DNA from: Bacillota bacterium
GTDB taxonomy: Bacteria > Bacillota > Ch66 > Ch109
Assembly: GCA_013178275.1 (NCBI GenBank)
Contig: JABLWZ010000001.1
Location: 62,001 to 126,000 of the forward strand
Reading direction: 5' to 3'
DNA length: 64,000 nt
Shown: positions 1 through 9,319 of the stretch, one piece after another
Numbering within the stretch: position 1 is the first letter of the stretch
Layout: every line of letters begins with the position of its first letter
The notes under the pieces: model-generated
The model's database searches: none
The model's input: the letters and a program-made list of their open reading frames with translations, nothing else
Told to the model about the DNA's origin: nothing
Program-made: the position numbers and the translations under genes

Positions 1-2980
1 CGGCGGTCCAGTCGTCATAAATATTGTCCGGCAGCAAATCGCCGCGGTAGAACCCGGCGGCCTGACCCAAAAGCTCCATAAGCCCGGGACTGTCAGCGTC
101 AGCCTCCTCGATGGCTTGTTGAGCCGTCGACACGAATAATTCATAATCAGTGCAGACCCTCAGCCGGGGGTTTAAAAAAATAATTCCCCGCTTGAGAACC
201 AGGCTCTCTCCGATGGGGCCTTTGATTCCGAGGGCTTTGCGCGCGTTGGTCAAGGCCATCCTCAGGCTGAGATCCCCTAAACGGGGTTCGGATTCCGGCC
301 ACAGCACCTCGATGATTTTTTCTTTGAGGTGCTGACTCCTTTCAATAACCAAGAACTTGAACAGGTTTTCCGCTTTTTTGGTTTTCCAATCGGACGGGTC
401 GATCTCGATCCCGTTCACAAAGACGTGAAAACCGCCCAGGCAGTTTACGTGGATAAGCTGCTCCCCCGTCTCCCGTATCAGGTCCTGTAAAAACGCCACG
501 GTACAGTTGCGCACGTTTTCGTCCGGGTAGGCCAGCATGCTGCCCGCCTCCTGGCTGGCGCGCCGCGGAAACCAGCGCCGCATGAGATGTGCCGCCCAAT
601 TCGGATGAATCTTTTTCAGCAGCGCGCGCCGGCACAGGCAATAAACGGTTTCGGCATGCCAGTCCCAGAAATATTCCCACTTTTCGGCATCCGCGGAGCC
701 CAGCGCTATACGCAGATACTGGTCGGCCGCGTCGTCATCACCCTGCAGCAGACGCACCCGGGCCAGCAGCAGCTGGGTGCCGGCCAGGGTCTGCCGGGCG
801 CCCTTTTGCCTGCATTTCAGGCTTACCTCCAAAAAACGCTGCCCGGCCAGTTCCAGCTGGCCGGCTTCCATGGCGATGATTCCCGCTACCGACAGGGCGT
901 AGTCGTCGAAACCCTGCCCGGCCGGGACCGTCTTCAGCCGGTCCAGCAGGGACTCTGTCTCCGGGAGCAGGTCCCCGGCGTTTTCCCCGGCCTTTATACG
1001 CAGCATAACGAGGTCCAGATCAGTCAGATAGACCATAAAGATATTGTTGGCCCGGGAAAAAGCGTCGCGGGAAAGTTCAAACTCCTGCCTTGCCTGGTAC
1101 AGGCGTTCCTTTACCAGGTGAAGGTGGGCCAGGCGGCGGTGGGCGACTCCCAGCTGGTGCGGCGCATCGTATTTCCGCCCCAGACTCAGCAGCTCACCGC
1201 AGATATGCTCCATTCGCTCATGCTCGCCAGCCAGCATACAGATAAAGGTATAAATAACGTTAACCGTGCCGGTCCACCGTTCATTTTCCTGAACATAGGG
1301 ATCGCGGAGGGCCTTTTCGATCAATTTCCGGGCGGAGGTTAAATTCCCCAGCCGGAATTGGATCATGCTGGAGAACATCAGGTACCCCATCTGCGATTCC
1401 GGGTCCAGTTTGACGCTGCCGGCCAGCCAGCTCAACCATACCCCCCGGCGCAGATTGTCCTCCCAGGCCGCCTGGCTTAAAGCCGCGACCAGCACCATTC
1501 CTCGCGACCAGGGGCTCTTTAAAAGCGAGGCGACCACTGGAATCCTCCTGGCGGTCTCCTTTACTTTTTTAAGGTTGTTGGCAAAAGTGTAAGCAGCGAT
1601 CATTAAGAAAAGGGAGCGGAGCTGGCACTTCAGATCACCCTTTTCCCCAGCGATGTCGGTGGCCCGGGACAGGGCGTCCAGGGCTTCACCCGGCGTGCTG
1701 TGGAGAGTGCTCATTCCTTTAAAATACAAAAGCCACTGGTCACGATCGACAACCTCCCCCGGCAGGCGGCTGAGCCAGGAGTGCAGCGCGTCCAGACGAC
1801 CGCTCTGCAGGAAGTACTTATCGCCGTGGGTGCCGATCAGGCCAGCCATGGAGGTCCAGTCGGGGATGGCCGCCAGCTGCTCCAGCGCCCGGTCGATGTC
1901 TCCCCGGCCCTCCAGAAAAGCCGCGGCCCGGCGCCGGATAAGGATTATATGGTCCGGCCGGCGCCGGGCCTTTACTTTCTGTTCCAGGAATTCACCCATG
2001 AGATGGTGCAGCCGCCAGACCGGGTTTTTACTTTCGGTCCGGCTCAGTATACCCTGCGCGTGAAGCTGCACGATCATGTCCTCGCTGTCTACGCGCTGTA
2101 AAGCGGCAGTACACAGGGCCGGCTCCAGGTACGGCAGCAGGGAGGAATCGAGCAGGAAATCATGCAGATCGCCGGGCAGGTAGTCGAGCAGTTCGCTGCT
2201 GAGGTATGTATAAAGATCGGCATCCTCGCTGTTTAAAGCCAGCATCGTTTTATTCAGGTCACCTCCCGCCTGCAGGAGCAGCATGCCCAGCAGGCGCAGC
2301 CCGGCGGCCCACCCTTCGGTGCGGACGTGAATCGTCTGCACGTCCTCCTCAGCCAAGGCCAAACCCATCAGCAGCAAGAGTTCCCGCGTCTCCTCAACTG
2401 AAAAAAGCAGATCAGCGCTTCGAACTTCAAACAGCTCGCCATCGAGCTTTACCCGGTACAGATTCAGGGTTATATCGCTGCGGCTGAGCAGCACCAGGTG
2501 TATCCCGGCGGGCAGCCAGCGGATCAGGTGTTCCAGGAGGCCGCGGGCCGCCGCGTTTTTATCGATCAGGTGTAGATCATCCAGGACCAGGACCAGCTCT
2601 TCATCCGCGGACATTTCCTCGATCAGGGCAGAAACCCCTATGAGCCAGTCCCGGCCTATGTCCTCCAGGCTGTTCATGGTGCGCAGGGACTGGCCGCCAA
2701 ACCCCGACCGGATTCTTTTCACCGAATGGATTAAGTGATAAAGGAGGAATGAGGGCTCGATATCGTGGCGGTCCAGGGTGAGCCACGCGGTAAGCGGCCA
2801 ACCCGGTTCCTCCAGGAGAGAGGAAACCCAGATGCTTTTTCCATAGCCGGCCGGGGCCACCACCGTGGTTACACGGTGGGACAGGATTGCCCGGCCGGTG
2901 TCCCTCAGGCCGGCACGTTTTATCGAGTTTTTAACGTGCGGCGGGACCAGCTGGGTGTAGAACAGGGGTAGACTTGCCAT
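1..2980 (-). CDS. MalT-like ATPase/TPR regulator with C-terminal winged helix and BTAD (partial, runs off left edge)
   Basis: I read this frame from the ATG at 2978-2980 to base 2 and it is open for 993 codons, so the gene continues past the window and its stop is not seen. The N-terminus carries a Walker A motif (APAGYGKS, about residues 42-49) and a Walker B-like LVLVLDDLHL. A long helical TPR-like middle follows. Near residue 860 comes a PhoB-type winged helix (CLGGFHVFVNG ... KAENLFKFL), then the start of a BTAD domain (GDLLPDNIYDDW) at the edge. It is a close paralog of the regulator at 47473-50694 throughout. Such proteins are signal-responsive ATPase transcription activators; ligand and targets are unknown. 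A weak GAAGAAGGG site precedes the start. The product is certain at family level only. Confidence 0.85.
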   Translation of the reverse strand, partial: MASLPLFYTQLVPPHVKNSIKRAGLRDTGRAILSHRVTTVVAPAGYGKSIWVSSLLEEPGWPLTAWLTLDRHDIEPSFLLYHLIHSVKRIRSGFGGQSLRTMNSLEDIGRDWLIGVSALIEEMSADEELVLVLDDLHLIDKNAAARGLLEHLIRWLPAGIHLVLLSRSDITLNLYRVKLDGELFEVRSADLLFSVEETRELLLLMGLALAEEDVQTIHVRTEGWAAGLRLLGMLLLQAGGDLNKTMLALNSEDADLYTYLSSELLDYLPGDLHDFLLDSSLLPYLEPALCTAALQRVDSEDMIVQLHAQGILSRTESKNPVWRLHHLMGEFLEQKVKARRRPDHIILIRRRAAAFLEGRGDIDRALEQLAAIPDWTSMAGLIGTHGDKYFLQSGRLDALHSWLSRLPGEVVDRDQWLLYFKGMSTLHSTPGEALDALSRATDIAGEKGDLKCQLRSLFLMIAAYTFANNLKKVKETARRIPVVASLLKSPWSRGMVLVAALSQAAWEDNLRRGVWLSWLAGSVKLDPESQMGYLMFSSMIQFRLGNLTSARKLIEKALRDPYVQENERWTGTVNVIYTFICMLAGEHERMEHICGELLSLGRKYDAPHQLGVAHRRLAHLHLVKERLYQARQEFELSRDAFSRANNIFMVYLTDLDLVMLRIKAGENAGDLLPETESLLDRLKTVPAGQGFDDYALSVAGIIAMEAGQLELAGQRFLEVSLKCRQKGARQTLAGTQLLLARVRLLQGDDDAADQYLRIALGSADAEKWEYFWDWHAETVYCLCRRALLKKIHPNWAAHLMRRWFPRRASQEAGSMLAYPDENVRNCTVAFLQDLIRETGEQLIHVNCLGGFHVFVNGIEIDPSDWKTKKAENLFKFLVIERSQHLKEKIIEVLWPESEPRLGDLSLRMALTNARKALGIKGPIGESLVLKRGIIFLNPRLRVCTDYELFVSTAQQAIEEADADSPGLMELLGQAAGFYRGDLLPDNIYDDWTA

Positions 2981-3161
2981 GGCGGGGGCCCTTCTTCGAG
3001 AATCAGGTATCTCTTATAAATAAAGATATGCCTTTTTACGAATCCATTGCAAGCGGATTATAGGGATTTAACAAAAAATTGACAAATTTTCGTTATCATA
3101 TGATTGCGAAAAATTTTTAGTTGTTTGAAGAGATTAAGCAATGTTAGGGGGCGTACAACAA

Positions 3162-6026
3162 ATGAGACGGGTCCGCTTACCTGAAAATGCCGCGGTCCGG
3201 CAGCGGGAGGGAGACAGCCGGGGCACGGTCCCCAAAAACCGTAGAGGAGGTAAGGCCGCCGCGTTGGAGTTTAGTTTAAGAAGGGTTCTATACTTACTGC
3301 TAGCATGCCTGCTGGCGGCGGCTTACGTCGCCGCCGCTCCCACAAACGCCCACGCGGCGGGCGAGGTCTGCGAAATCGTCGGCGGGTTGCAGTATGCCAC
3401 ATTGGACGAGGCGCTGGCAGCGGTGGCCGACGGTCAGACCATCCGGCTGTTGGAGGACATCGACTATGACGGCGGCGTCACTATCAACGGCATAAGCATC
3501 ACCTTTGATCTGGACGGTCATACGCTGAACGTCACCAATCCCGCAGCCGGGCAAGCAGGGCTCGGTGTGACCGACGGCGCGGTGAGCTTGACCGGCCTGG
3601 ATGGCCCGGCCGCGTTTAACGTCACCGGCGATGGTTACGGAGTGTGGGTTACGGGCGCCGCCAGCTCGGCCGCCGTGACCAGCGCCGCCGCCAGCGGCGC
3701 CGGCGGGGTCGGTGCCCGGGCCGAAGATGGCGGAGATATTGAAATCGCCGGCAGTGCCCAGGGCGTATCCTGCGGCGTGTTTGCCAATGGCGCGGGCAGC
3801 AGCGTTGTCGTCGGAGGCAATGCCACCGCCAGCGGCGACGACGGGTTCGGCGCGTATGCGCGAGCAGGCGGAAGCGTGACCGTAACCGGCGATGCCGTCG
3901 CGGGCGGCGCCAACGGGATCGGCGCCGAGGCTGAAAGCGGCGGGAGTATCGAGATTACCGGCGCCGCCCAGGGGGTACTGGCCGGCGCTTCCGCCAGCGA
4001 GGCGGGCAGCAGCGTTACCGTCGGAGGCGATGCCAGCGCCAGCGGTGCTGACGGGTTCGGCGCGTACGCCCGAATAGACGGAAGCGTGATCGTAAACGGC
4101 AATGCCGTTACGAGCGGCGCCGGCGGGATCGGCGCCGAGGCTGAAAGCGGCGGGAGTATCGAGATCACCGGCGATGCCCATGGGGTATTGGCCGGCGCAT
4201 ACGCCAGCGAGGCGGACAGCAGCGTTACCGTCGGAGGCGATGCCAGCGCCAGCGGCGCTGACGGGTTCGGCGCATACGCCCGGATAGACGGAAGCGTGGT
4301 AGTAACCGGCAATGCCGTTGCGGGCGGCGCCGGCGGAATCGGTGCCGAGGCTGAAAGCGGCGGGAGTATCGAGGTCGCCGGCGACGTCCAGGGGATAATG
4401 GCCGGCGCTTACGCCAGGGATGATGACAGTAGCATTACCGTGGGGGGCAATGCCGCCGCGAGCGGCGCAGGCAGCTTCGGTGCCGATGCTTTGAATGGCG
4501 GACATATTGAGGTTGCCGGCGATACCCAGGGGGTATCCTACGGCGCCTTTACTAACGGCCCGGACAGCAGCGTTACCGTCGGAGGCAATACCGTTGCCAG
4601 CGGCGCTGCCGGTGTCGGCGCTGGAGCCGAAAATGGCGGAAGCATGGCTGTAACCAGCGACGCGGAAGGCGAATCCTTCGGCGTTTATGCCGCGGACGCG
4701 GACAGCATCATTACCGTTGGCGGCAATGCCAGTGCCAGCGGCGTTGCCGGTATCGGCGCCTACGCCAGCAGTGGTGCAGGCGTGGTCATCACCGGCGATG
4801 CGGAGGGCGCATCCGCCGGCGCGTCTGCGAGTGGCCCAGACAGCAGCGTTACCGTCGGAGGCAATGCCGCGTCCGAAAGCAATTACGGCGCCAATGCCTT
4901 TGACAGCGGCGAGATCACCATAGACGGCGTCATCACGGCGCCGGTTTATTTAAGGGTTGGCATTGACAACAAAGGCATCGACGATTATGAGGCTGTCACC
5001 ACCAAGCCCGGCTACCGCACCTACACCGACGGCGACAGCACCGTATGGGTCAGGGAAGATACGGCCGCGCCAAGTATTCCGGCCAACCTGCGGGTGACCG
5101 GGCGGACCTCGTCGGGCATCAGCCTGGCCTGGGACGCCTCCACCGATAATATCGGCGTGGACCACTACGTGGTAGAGATGAGACCGGAGGGCGGTTTATG
5201 GGCGGCGACCGGCGCTCCGGCCGTCGCCTCCTTCGATCAAATCGGCCTCGACCCACACACTACTTACCTTTTCCGCGTCAATGCGGTGGACGGCGCCGGC
5301 AATGAGTCCGCCTGGTCGGATGAACTGAGCGCACGCACCAGATCCTCCGGCGGGGGAGGCGGAGGCGGCACGGCGGCGCTGCTCATCGGTACAGCGAACC
5401 CTCCGGACGGAACCGTGGGCGCCGCCTACGCCCACTCCTTTACGGCCAGCGGAGGAAGACCGCCCTACACCTTCGAGGTGACGGAAGGCGGCCTGCCTCT
5501 CGGGCTTAGCCTGGCGCAAAACGGGGCCTTGAGCGGGACCCCCGCCGCGGCGGGGACCAGCCGATACACGGTCACCGTCACCGACAGCAGCGGGAGGACC
5601 TCCGGCCACGGGTTCACCCACATCATCGCCGCGGCAGCGGACCTGCCGAAAACGATCACCCTGACCATCGGCAGCACCGCCGCCACCGTGGACGGCCAAC
5701 CATACACCCTGGACGCGACGCCTTACATCGATGCCGATGCGGGGAGGACGATGGTGCCGGTCAGGTTCATCAGCGAGGTCCTGGGCGCGGAAGTGGAATG
5801 GAGGGCGGTGACCCGCCAGGTGGTCATTAAAGACGGCAATATCGAGATCGTCCTGACCATCGACTCCACGCTGGTCCGGGTCAACGGTACGGAACAGGGC
5901 ATGGACTGCGCTCCGGCCATACTGCCGCCGGGACGGACCTTCGTGCCCCTGCGTTTCGTCAGCGAAGTCCTGGGCGCCGCGGTGGACTATGACAGCGATG
6001 ATCGGCGAATCACCATCACCCGCTAG
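3162..6026 (+). CDS. exported repeat protein with Fn3, putative Ig and copper-amine-oxidase N-terminal domains
   Basis: A hydrophobic stretch (VLYLLLACLLAAAYVAAA) followed by AHA forms a signal peptide, so the product is exported. After it come low-complexity Gly/Ala/Ser-rich repeats of about 22-24 residues (roughly residues 190-590) with the look of a beta-helix, one Fn3 domain (about 630-730), a putative Ig domain of the He_PIG kind (about 740-825), and a C-terminal copper-amine-oxidase N-terminal domain (about 830-954) that probably acts as a wall-binding or structural module. The frame opens at ATG 3141, but AGGGGG at 3145-3150 favours ATG 3162. A TTG at 3264 behind GAGGAGG would give a normal-length signal peptide and is also possible. 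Role is likely cell-surface; no enzymatic residues are recognised. Confidence 0.8.
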   Translation: MRRVRLPENAAVRQREGDSRGTVPKNRRGGKAAALEFSLRRVLYLLLACLLAAAYVAAAPTNAHAAGEVCEIVGGLQYATLDEALAAVADGQTIRLLEDIDYDGGVTINGISITFDLDGHTLNVTNPAAGQAGLGVTDGAVSLTGLDGPAAFNVTGDGYGVWVTGAASSAAVTSAAASGAGGVGARAEDGGDIEIAGSAQGVSCGVFANGAGSSVVVGGNATASGDDGFGAYARAGGSVTVTGDAVAGGANGIGAEAESGGSIEITGAAQGVLAGASASEAGSSVTVGGDASASGADGFGAYARIDGSVIVNGNAVTSGAGGIGAEAESGGSIEITGDAHGVLAGAYASEADSSVTVGGDASASGADGFGAYARIDGSVVVTGNAVAGGAGGIGAEAESGGSIEVAGDVQGIMAGAYARDDDSSITVGGNAAASGAGSFGADALNGGHIEVAGDTQGVSYGAFTNGPDSSVTVGGNTVASGAAGVGAGAENGGSMAVTSDAEGESFGVYAADADSIITVGGNASASGVAGIGAYASSGAGVVITGDAEGASAGASASGPDSSVTVGGNAASESNYGANAFDSGEITIDGVITAPVYLRVGIDNKGIDDYEAVTTKPGYRTYTDGDSTVWVREDTAAPSIPANLRVTGRTSSGISLAWDASTDNIGVDHYVVEMRPEGGLWAATGAPAVASFDQIGLDPHTTYLFRVNAVDGAGNESAWSDELSARTRSSGGGGGGGTAALLIGTANPPDGTVGAAYAHSFTASGGRPPYTFEVTEGGLPLGLSLAQNGALSGTPAAAGTSRYTVTVTDSSGRTSGHGFTHIIAAAADLPKTITLTIGSTAATVDGQPYTLDATPYIDADAGRTMVPVRFISEVLGAEVEWRAVTRQVVIKDGNIEIVLTIDSTLVRVNGTEQGMDCAPAILPPGRTFVPLRFVSEVLGAAVDYDSDDRRITITR
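3840..4410 (+). repeat. 210-bp tandem repeat inside the exported repeat protein
   Basis: The string ctgaaagcggcgggagtatc occurs at 3931, 4141 and 4351, exactly 210 bp apart, and the intervening DNA is nearly identical. Each unit encodes 70 residues, or three 22-24-residue sub-repeats. The high nucleotide identity points to recent unequal crossing-over. More diverged sub-repeats extend from about 3720 to 4930. Confidence 0.85.
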
Positions 6027-6206
6027 CCGGGAGCGGCGGCCATTTTGGGGCCAGGTCCGGCTCCAAGGTTTTAAATAAGCATGGAGGTATTATGAATTCT
6101 GCATCTTCAGCAGGAAAATATGGTTAAACAGAGGTGATTGAGAGCAGAACCTTGTCCTGCAAGTCTATCGGTTCTTCAGGTACAAGATTGCAAAAGGAGG
6201 CAGAAT
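6027..6206 (+). other. intergenic region with possible 11-codon leader ORF
   Basis: This gap between two surface-protein genes holds a tiny reading frame, ATG 6092 to TAA 6127 (MNSASSAGKYG), behind a good GGAGGT site. It may be a leader peptide or a gene remnant; nothing else supports it. No clear promoter or terminator is seen. Confidence 0.2.
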
Positions 6207-7925
6207 ATGAATAAAAGCATTCTGGTAAAAGGTCTGTTGATATGCCTGGTGCTCTTGAGCAGCCTGCTCGTCCCGGACGCAGCAATGGCGGCGCGTCCGG
6301 ATGCAGCCAGCCACCTGATCGCGGTGGCCGGCGATGCAACCAGCATCGCGTTATCCTGGCGGGACAACTCGGATGATGAAGACGGTTTTCGCATTCTTCG
6401 CGAGACTGAGGTCGAAGGTGTTTACGTTGAAATCGCCGAAGTTGCTGCCAACCGGACTAATTACGGAAACATCAACTTAAAACCGGGTACCCATTATTCT
6501 TACAGAGTCAACGCATTTAATGATGACGGGGATTCAGCTCCTAGCAACACAGCGTCTGCCACCACGGAGGAAGCGGTGGTGCGGGTCACTTCCCCCGACG
6601 GAGGGGAGGAATGGGCCTGGAATGAAACCCATAACATCACCTGGACCAGCAACGGGGAAGGCTTCCAGGCCCAAATCCGCTATAGGTACGATGATTCCGC
6701 ATGGATCCAGATAGCGACCGTGCCGAACACCAATTCCTATTCCTGGACCGTGCCCAATGTAAATTCGAGCCATGTAAGGGTCGCGGTTCGTCTGCTGCTC
6801 GACGGCGATTTTGCATGTGTCGATCAGAGCAGCACTGACTTTACTATTCGAGGGGTTGCTTTGCTAATTCCGGTGGTTCCGCTCGAATCAGTCCCGGCCG
6901 CTCCCAGTGAACTGGCCTGCAGCTATCATGTTCCGACCGTCACCTTGACCTGGGAAGACAATGCCTCCAACGAAACCGGTTTTAGAATCGAACGCAAAAC
7001 CGGCAGCGGGGCCTATGCCGAGTTAGGCACAGTGGGAGCGAATGTCACTTCTTACGACGACAGCATAACGCCAACTCCAGGCACTGCCTATACCTACCGG
7101 GTGCGCGCCTATAACGGCGCGGGGAATTCGAGCTATTCCAACGAGCGGGAATTTGAGCTGGCGGAGATGCTGGCTGCACCCTTATCGCCATTAGACCTGG
7201 CCGCTGAAAGCGTTTCCGACAGCAGCATCAGATTGACCTGGGACAACAACGGCTCAAACAGCGGCGTGGAAGTGGAACGCAAAACCGCCAGCAGCCCTTT
7301 CGCGAAAGTAGCCGAGACATCCAGCGGTGATGCCGACTACACAGACGCCGGCCTCTTCGAGGGTACCTATACCTACCGGGTTAGAGCCTTTAATGAGGGA
7401 TTATCGGGCGACCGAATATATTCTAGTTATTCGAATGAAGCGAGTGCCGCCGTTTCGGCGGTAACAGTGGAACCCCCGGAGAGTACGGAGACTTCGGAAA
7501 CATCGAGCCAGACGGTTCTGCGTTTCTACATCGACTCCACCGAATACTATGTGCAGGGTCCTTCCGACACCGCCGGCCGGGTGCAGACCATGGACACCGC
7601 GCCGATCATCGAAGGGGGCCGCACCCTCCTGCCCATCCGCTACGTGTCTGAGCCCCTGGGTGCCAGAGTCGGCTGGGAAGCAGCCCTGGACCAGGTCACG
7701 GTCCAACTGGGCGGCCAGACCATCGTCCTGTGGATCAACAACGGCACGGCGCGGGTGAACGGAGTAGAAACCGCCATCGACCCGGCTAACCCGGCGGTGA
7801 CTCCGATCATCGTTCCCCCGGGCCGGACCATGCTGCCGCTGCGCTTCATCGCCGAAAACCTGGGCTGCCGGGTGGAGTGGAACGCGGCACTGCGGGAGGT
7901 CACGGTGACCTATCCGGTGGGATAG
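6207..7925 (+). CDS. exported Fn3-repeat protein with copper-amine-oxidase N-terminal domain
   Basis: The start ATG 6207 is chosen because AAAAGGAGG lies at 6192-6200 and because it begins a textbook signal peptide (MNKSILVKGLLICLVLLSSL, cleavage near AMAA). The frame itself opens earlier, at 6138, without a ribosome site. The mature protein has an Fn3 domain (about residues 30-118), a Kre9-like region (about 120-215, with NITWTSNG), two further Fn3 domains (about 230-320 and 325-415), and a copper-amine-oxidase N-terminal domain (about 435-572). It shares architecture with the preceding gene and lies 180 bp downstream in the same direction. It is probably a surface adhesin or wall-associated protein; no catalytic motif is seen. 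Confidence 0.85.
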   Translation: MNKSILVKGLLICLVLLSSLLVPDAAMAARPDAASHLIAVAGDATSIALSWRDNSDDEDGFRILRETEVEGVYVEIAEVAANRTNYGNINLKPGTHYSYRVNAFNDDGDSAPSNTASATTEEAVVRVTSPDGGEEWAWNETHNITWTSNGEGFQAQIRYRYDDSAWIQIATVPNTNSYSWTVPNVNSSHVRVAVRLLLDGDFACVDQSSTDFTIRGVALLIPVVPLESVPAAPSELACSYHVPTVTLTWEDNASNETGFRIERKTGSGAYAELGTVGANVTSYDDSITPTPGTAYTYRVRAYNGAGNSSYSNEREFELAEMLAAPLSPLDLAAESVSDSSIRLTWDNNGSNSGVEVERKTASSPFAKVAETSSGDADYTDAGLFEGTYTYRVRAFNEGLSGDRIYSSYSNEASAAVSAVTVEPPESTETSETSSQTVLRFYIDSTEYYVQGPSDTAGRVQTMDTAPIIEGGRTLLPIRYVSEPLGARVGWEAALDQVTVQLGGQTIVLWINNGTARVNGVETAIDPANPAVTPIIVPPGRTMLPLRFIAENLGCRVEWNAALREVTVTYPVG

Positions 7926-8016
7926 GGCCAGTGATCCGGAGGCGTTTTTGAGCCGATAGGGGGCATCCCCGGCCGGCAGCCCGCATCCGTTCTCAAAGAC
8001 GCCTTAAATCAAGCGT

Positions 8017-8050
8017 CAGCCGGAGGGTCCTTTCAGCGTTCCTCCGGCTG
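8017..8050 (+). terminator. hairpin after the exported protein genes
   Basis: CAGCCGGAGG (8017-8026) and CCTCCGGCTG (8041-8050) form a perfect 10-bp stem, followed by an A/T-rich tail. A second long imperfect hairpin (GGCGTTTTTGAG ... CTCAAAGACGCC, about 7941-8004) lies just before it. Confidence 0.6.
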
Positions 8051-8088
8051 CAAAATTTAGGTAAGACTAAACATCGGGAGTGTTTTTC

Positions 8089-8562
8089 ATGTGGAAGGTA
8101 TCAAAAGGGCTCTCTTTGGCTGTAATCGCCGTACCTTTAGTGGTTGGCATTGGAATGATCGCCGCCGGATTCATGGCGTCCCCGGAAGCCCTTACTGACG
8201 ACGGCTACTCCTTAAAGAACTTCTACTACATGGCGGGAGTGTCAAGCATTGTTTTTCCAATTATCGGATTAGCGGGTGTGTTGATGTACTACAAACGAAT
8301 CAACGACAGAGAAGAACATCTTATTCAAAACGGGATACAAGGCATAGCTGAGATCCTCAGCCGGCAGCAGACCGGAGTCTACATCAACGAGCTTCCCCAG
8401 GTCAAATTCCTGCTGTTGATTACCCTGCCCGGCAGAGAACCCTATCAAGTGGTGCATAAAGACGTCGTAAGCATGCTGGATTTGGGTTCTATTAATGTGG
8501 GAGCCCGGCTGCCAGTTTTTGTCGATCCCAATAATGAAAAAAATATTTTCCTGAACCCGTGA
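8089..8562 (+). CDS. small membrane protein, first of a tandem pair
   Basis: The start ATG 8089 sits 9 bases after GGGAG; an in-frame GTG at 8080 overlaps that site. The protein has two hydrophobic segments (about residues 7-30 and 45-70) followed by a soluble C-terminal half with a beta-rich pattern (QVKFLLLITLPG ... LPVFVDPNNEKNI). This arrangement resembles the DUF3592 group of small membrane proteins, an uncertain match. It is about 70% identical to the next gene, showing tandem duplication. No function can be assigned. Confidence 0.75.
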   Translation: MWKVSKGLSLAVIAVPLVVGIGMIAAGFMASPEALTDDGYSLKNFYYMAGVSSIVFPIIGLAGVLMYYKRINDREEHLIQNGIQGIAEILSRQQTGVYINELPQVKFLLLITLPGREPYQVVHKDVVSMLDLGSINVGARLPVFVDPNNEKNIFLNP

Positions 8563-8684
8563 AGCTTTAAAAATACAGGTCTTAATGCGGTTTATAACTC
8601 AAATTCCTCAGGTTTTCCCGTTTAAATGAACTCCAATATTCTCAGTTGCCATTCTGGACATTCGATTTGGAAGAGGGTGTTCTC

Positions 8685-9161
8685 GTGTGGAAAGTACCCA
8701 AAAGACTTTATATATTTACGACTGGTCCATTTTTACTTATAGGTATCGGATTTATTATCGCCGGATTCATGGCGTCCCCTGAAGCCCTCACTGACGATGG
8801 TCATTCCCTTAAGTATTTCTATTACAGTATGGGAGCATCGTCGATTTTTTTCCCGCTCTTAACCTCAAAAGGATTATCCATTTACTACAAAAGAATCAAT
8901 GATAGAGAAACCAATCTTATCAAGAACGGGATACAGGGCACTGCAGAGATACTTGCCCGTGAACAGACCGGGACGTACATCAATGAACAGCCCCAGGTCA
9001 AATTCCTGCTGCTGATTACCATACCCGGCAGACCGGCATATCAGATTGAGCATAAAGATATTGTAAACCTGCTCGATGTAGGCGCTATCAATGTGGGAGC
9101 TAAACTGCCGGTCTTCGTTGACCCGAATAATGAGAAAAACATTCTACTGGTTTATAACTAA
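8685..9161 (+). CDS. small membrane protein, second of a tandem pair
   Basis: A GTG at 8685 is chosen as start. It aligns with the ATG of the preceding paralog (WKVPK against WKVSK) and follows AGAGGG by 7 bases. The longer frame from 8646 has no ribosome site. It has two hydrophobic segments and a soluble tail ending LPVFVDPNNEKNILLVYN, the same layout as its neighbour. The segment GFMASPEALTDDG is conserved in both copies between the membrane helices. Function unknown. Confidence 0.72.
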   Translation: MWKVPKRLYIFTTGPFLLIGIGFIIAGFMASPEALTDDGHSLKYFYYSMGASSIFFPLLTSKGLSIYYKRINDRETNLIKNGIQGTAEILAREQTGTYINEQPQVKFLLLITIPGRPAYQIEHKDIVNLLDVGAINVGAKLPVFVDPNNEKNILLVYN

Positions 9162-9319
9162 AGCTCCTCAAGTATTCCAGTTTAATCAATCAGCCGATAG
9201 CGGTAATCGAGTGCCGGGGCACCCCGCTGCCGGCAAGATAACTTCCCCCGGCAGGAATTACCCGGAATTTGACGAAAACAATAATATCATTTTCCGAACC
9301 GGAAACCGAAAGGGATAAA

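Noticed and set aside
587..2101. Forward ORFs opposite the first MalT/BTAD gene
   Set aside because: The reverse frame is open for 993 codons and is clearly homologous to the second regulator; the forward frames are shadows.
3840..4410. CRISPR array
   Set aside because: The repeats are 210-bp coding units without spacers; the GCGTTA copies at 57390 are also too short and too close. No CRISPR or cas gene is seen.
3300..4505. Long reverse-strand ORFs (401 and 225 codons) opposite the repeat protein
   Set aside because: They mirror the GC-rich tandem repeats of the forward gene, have no ribosome site, and give low-complexity Ala/Gly/Pro sequence.
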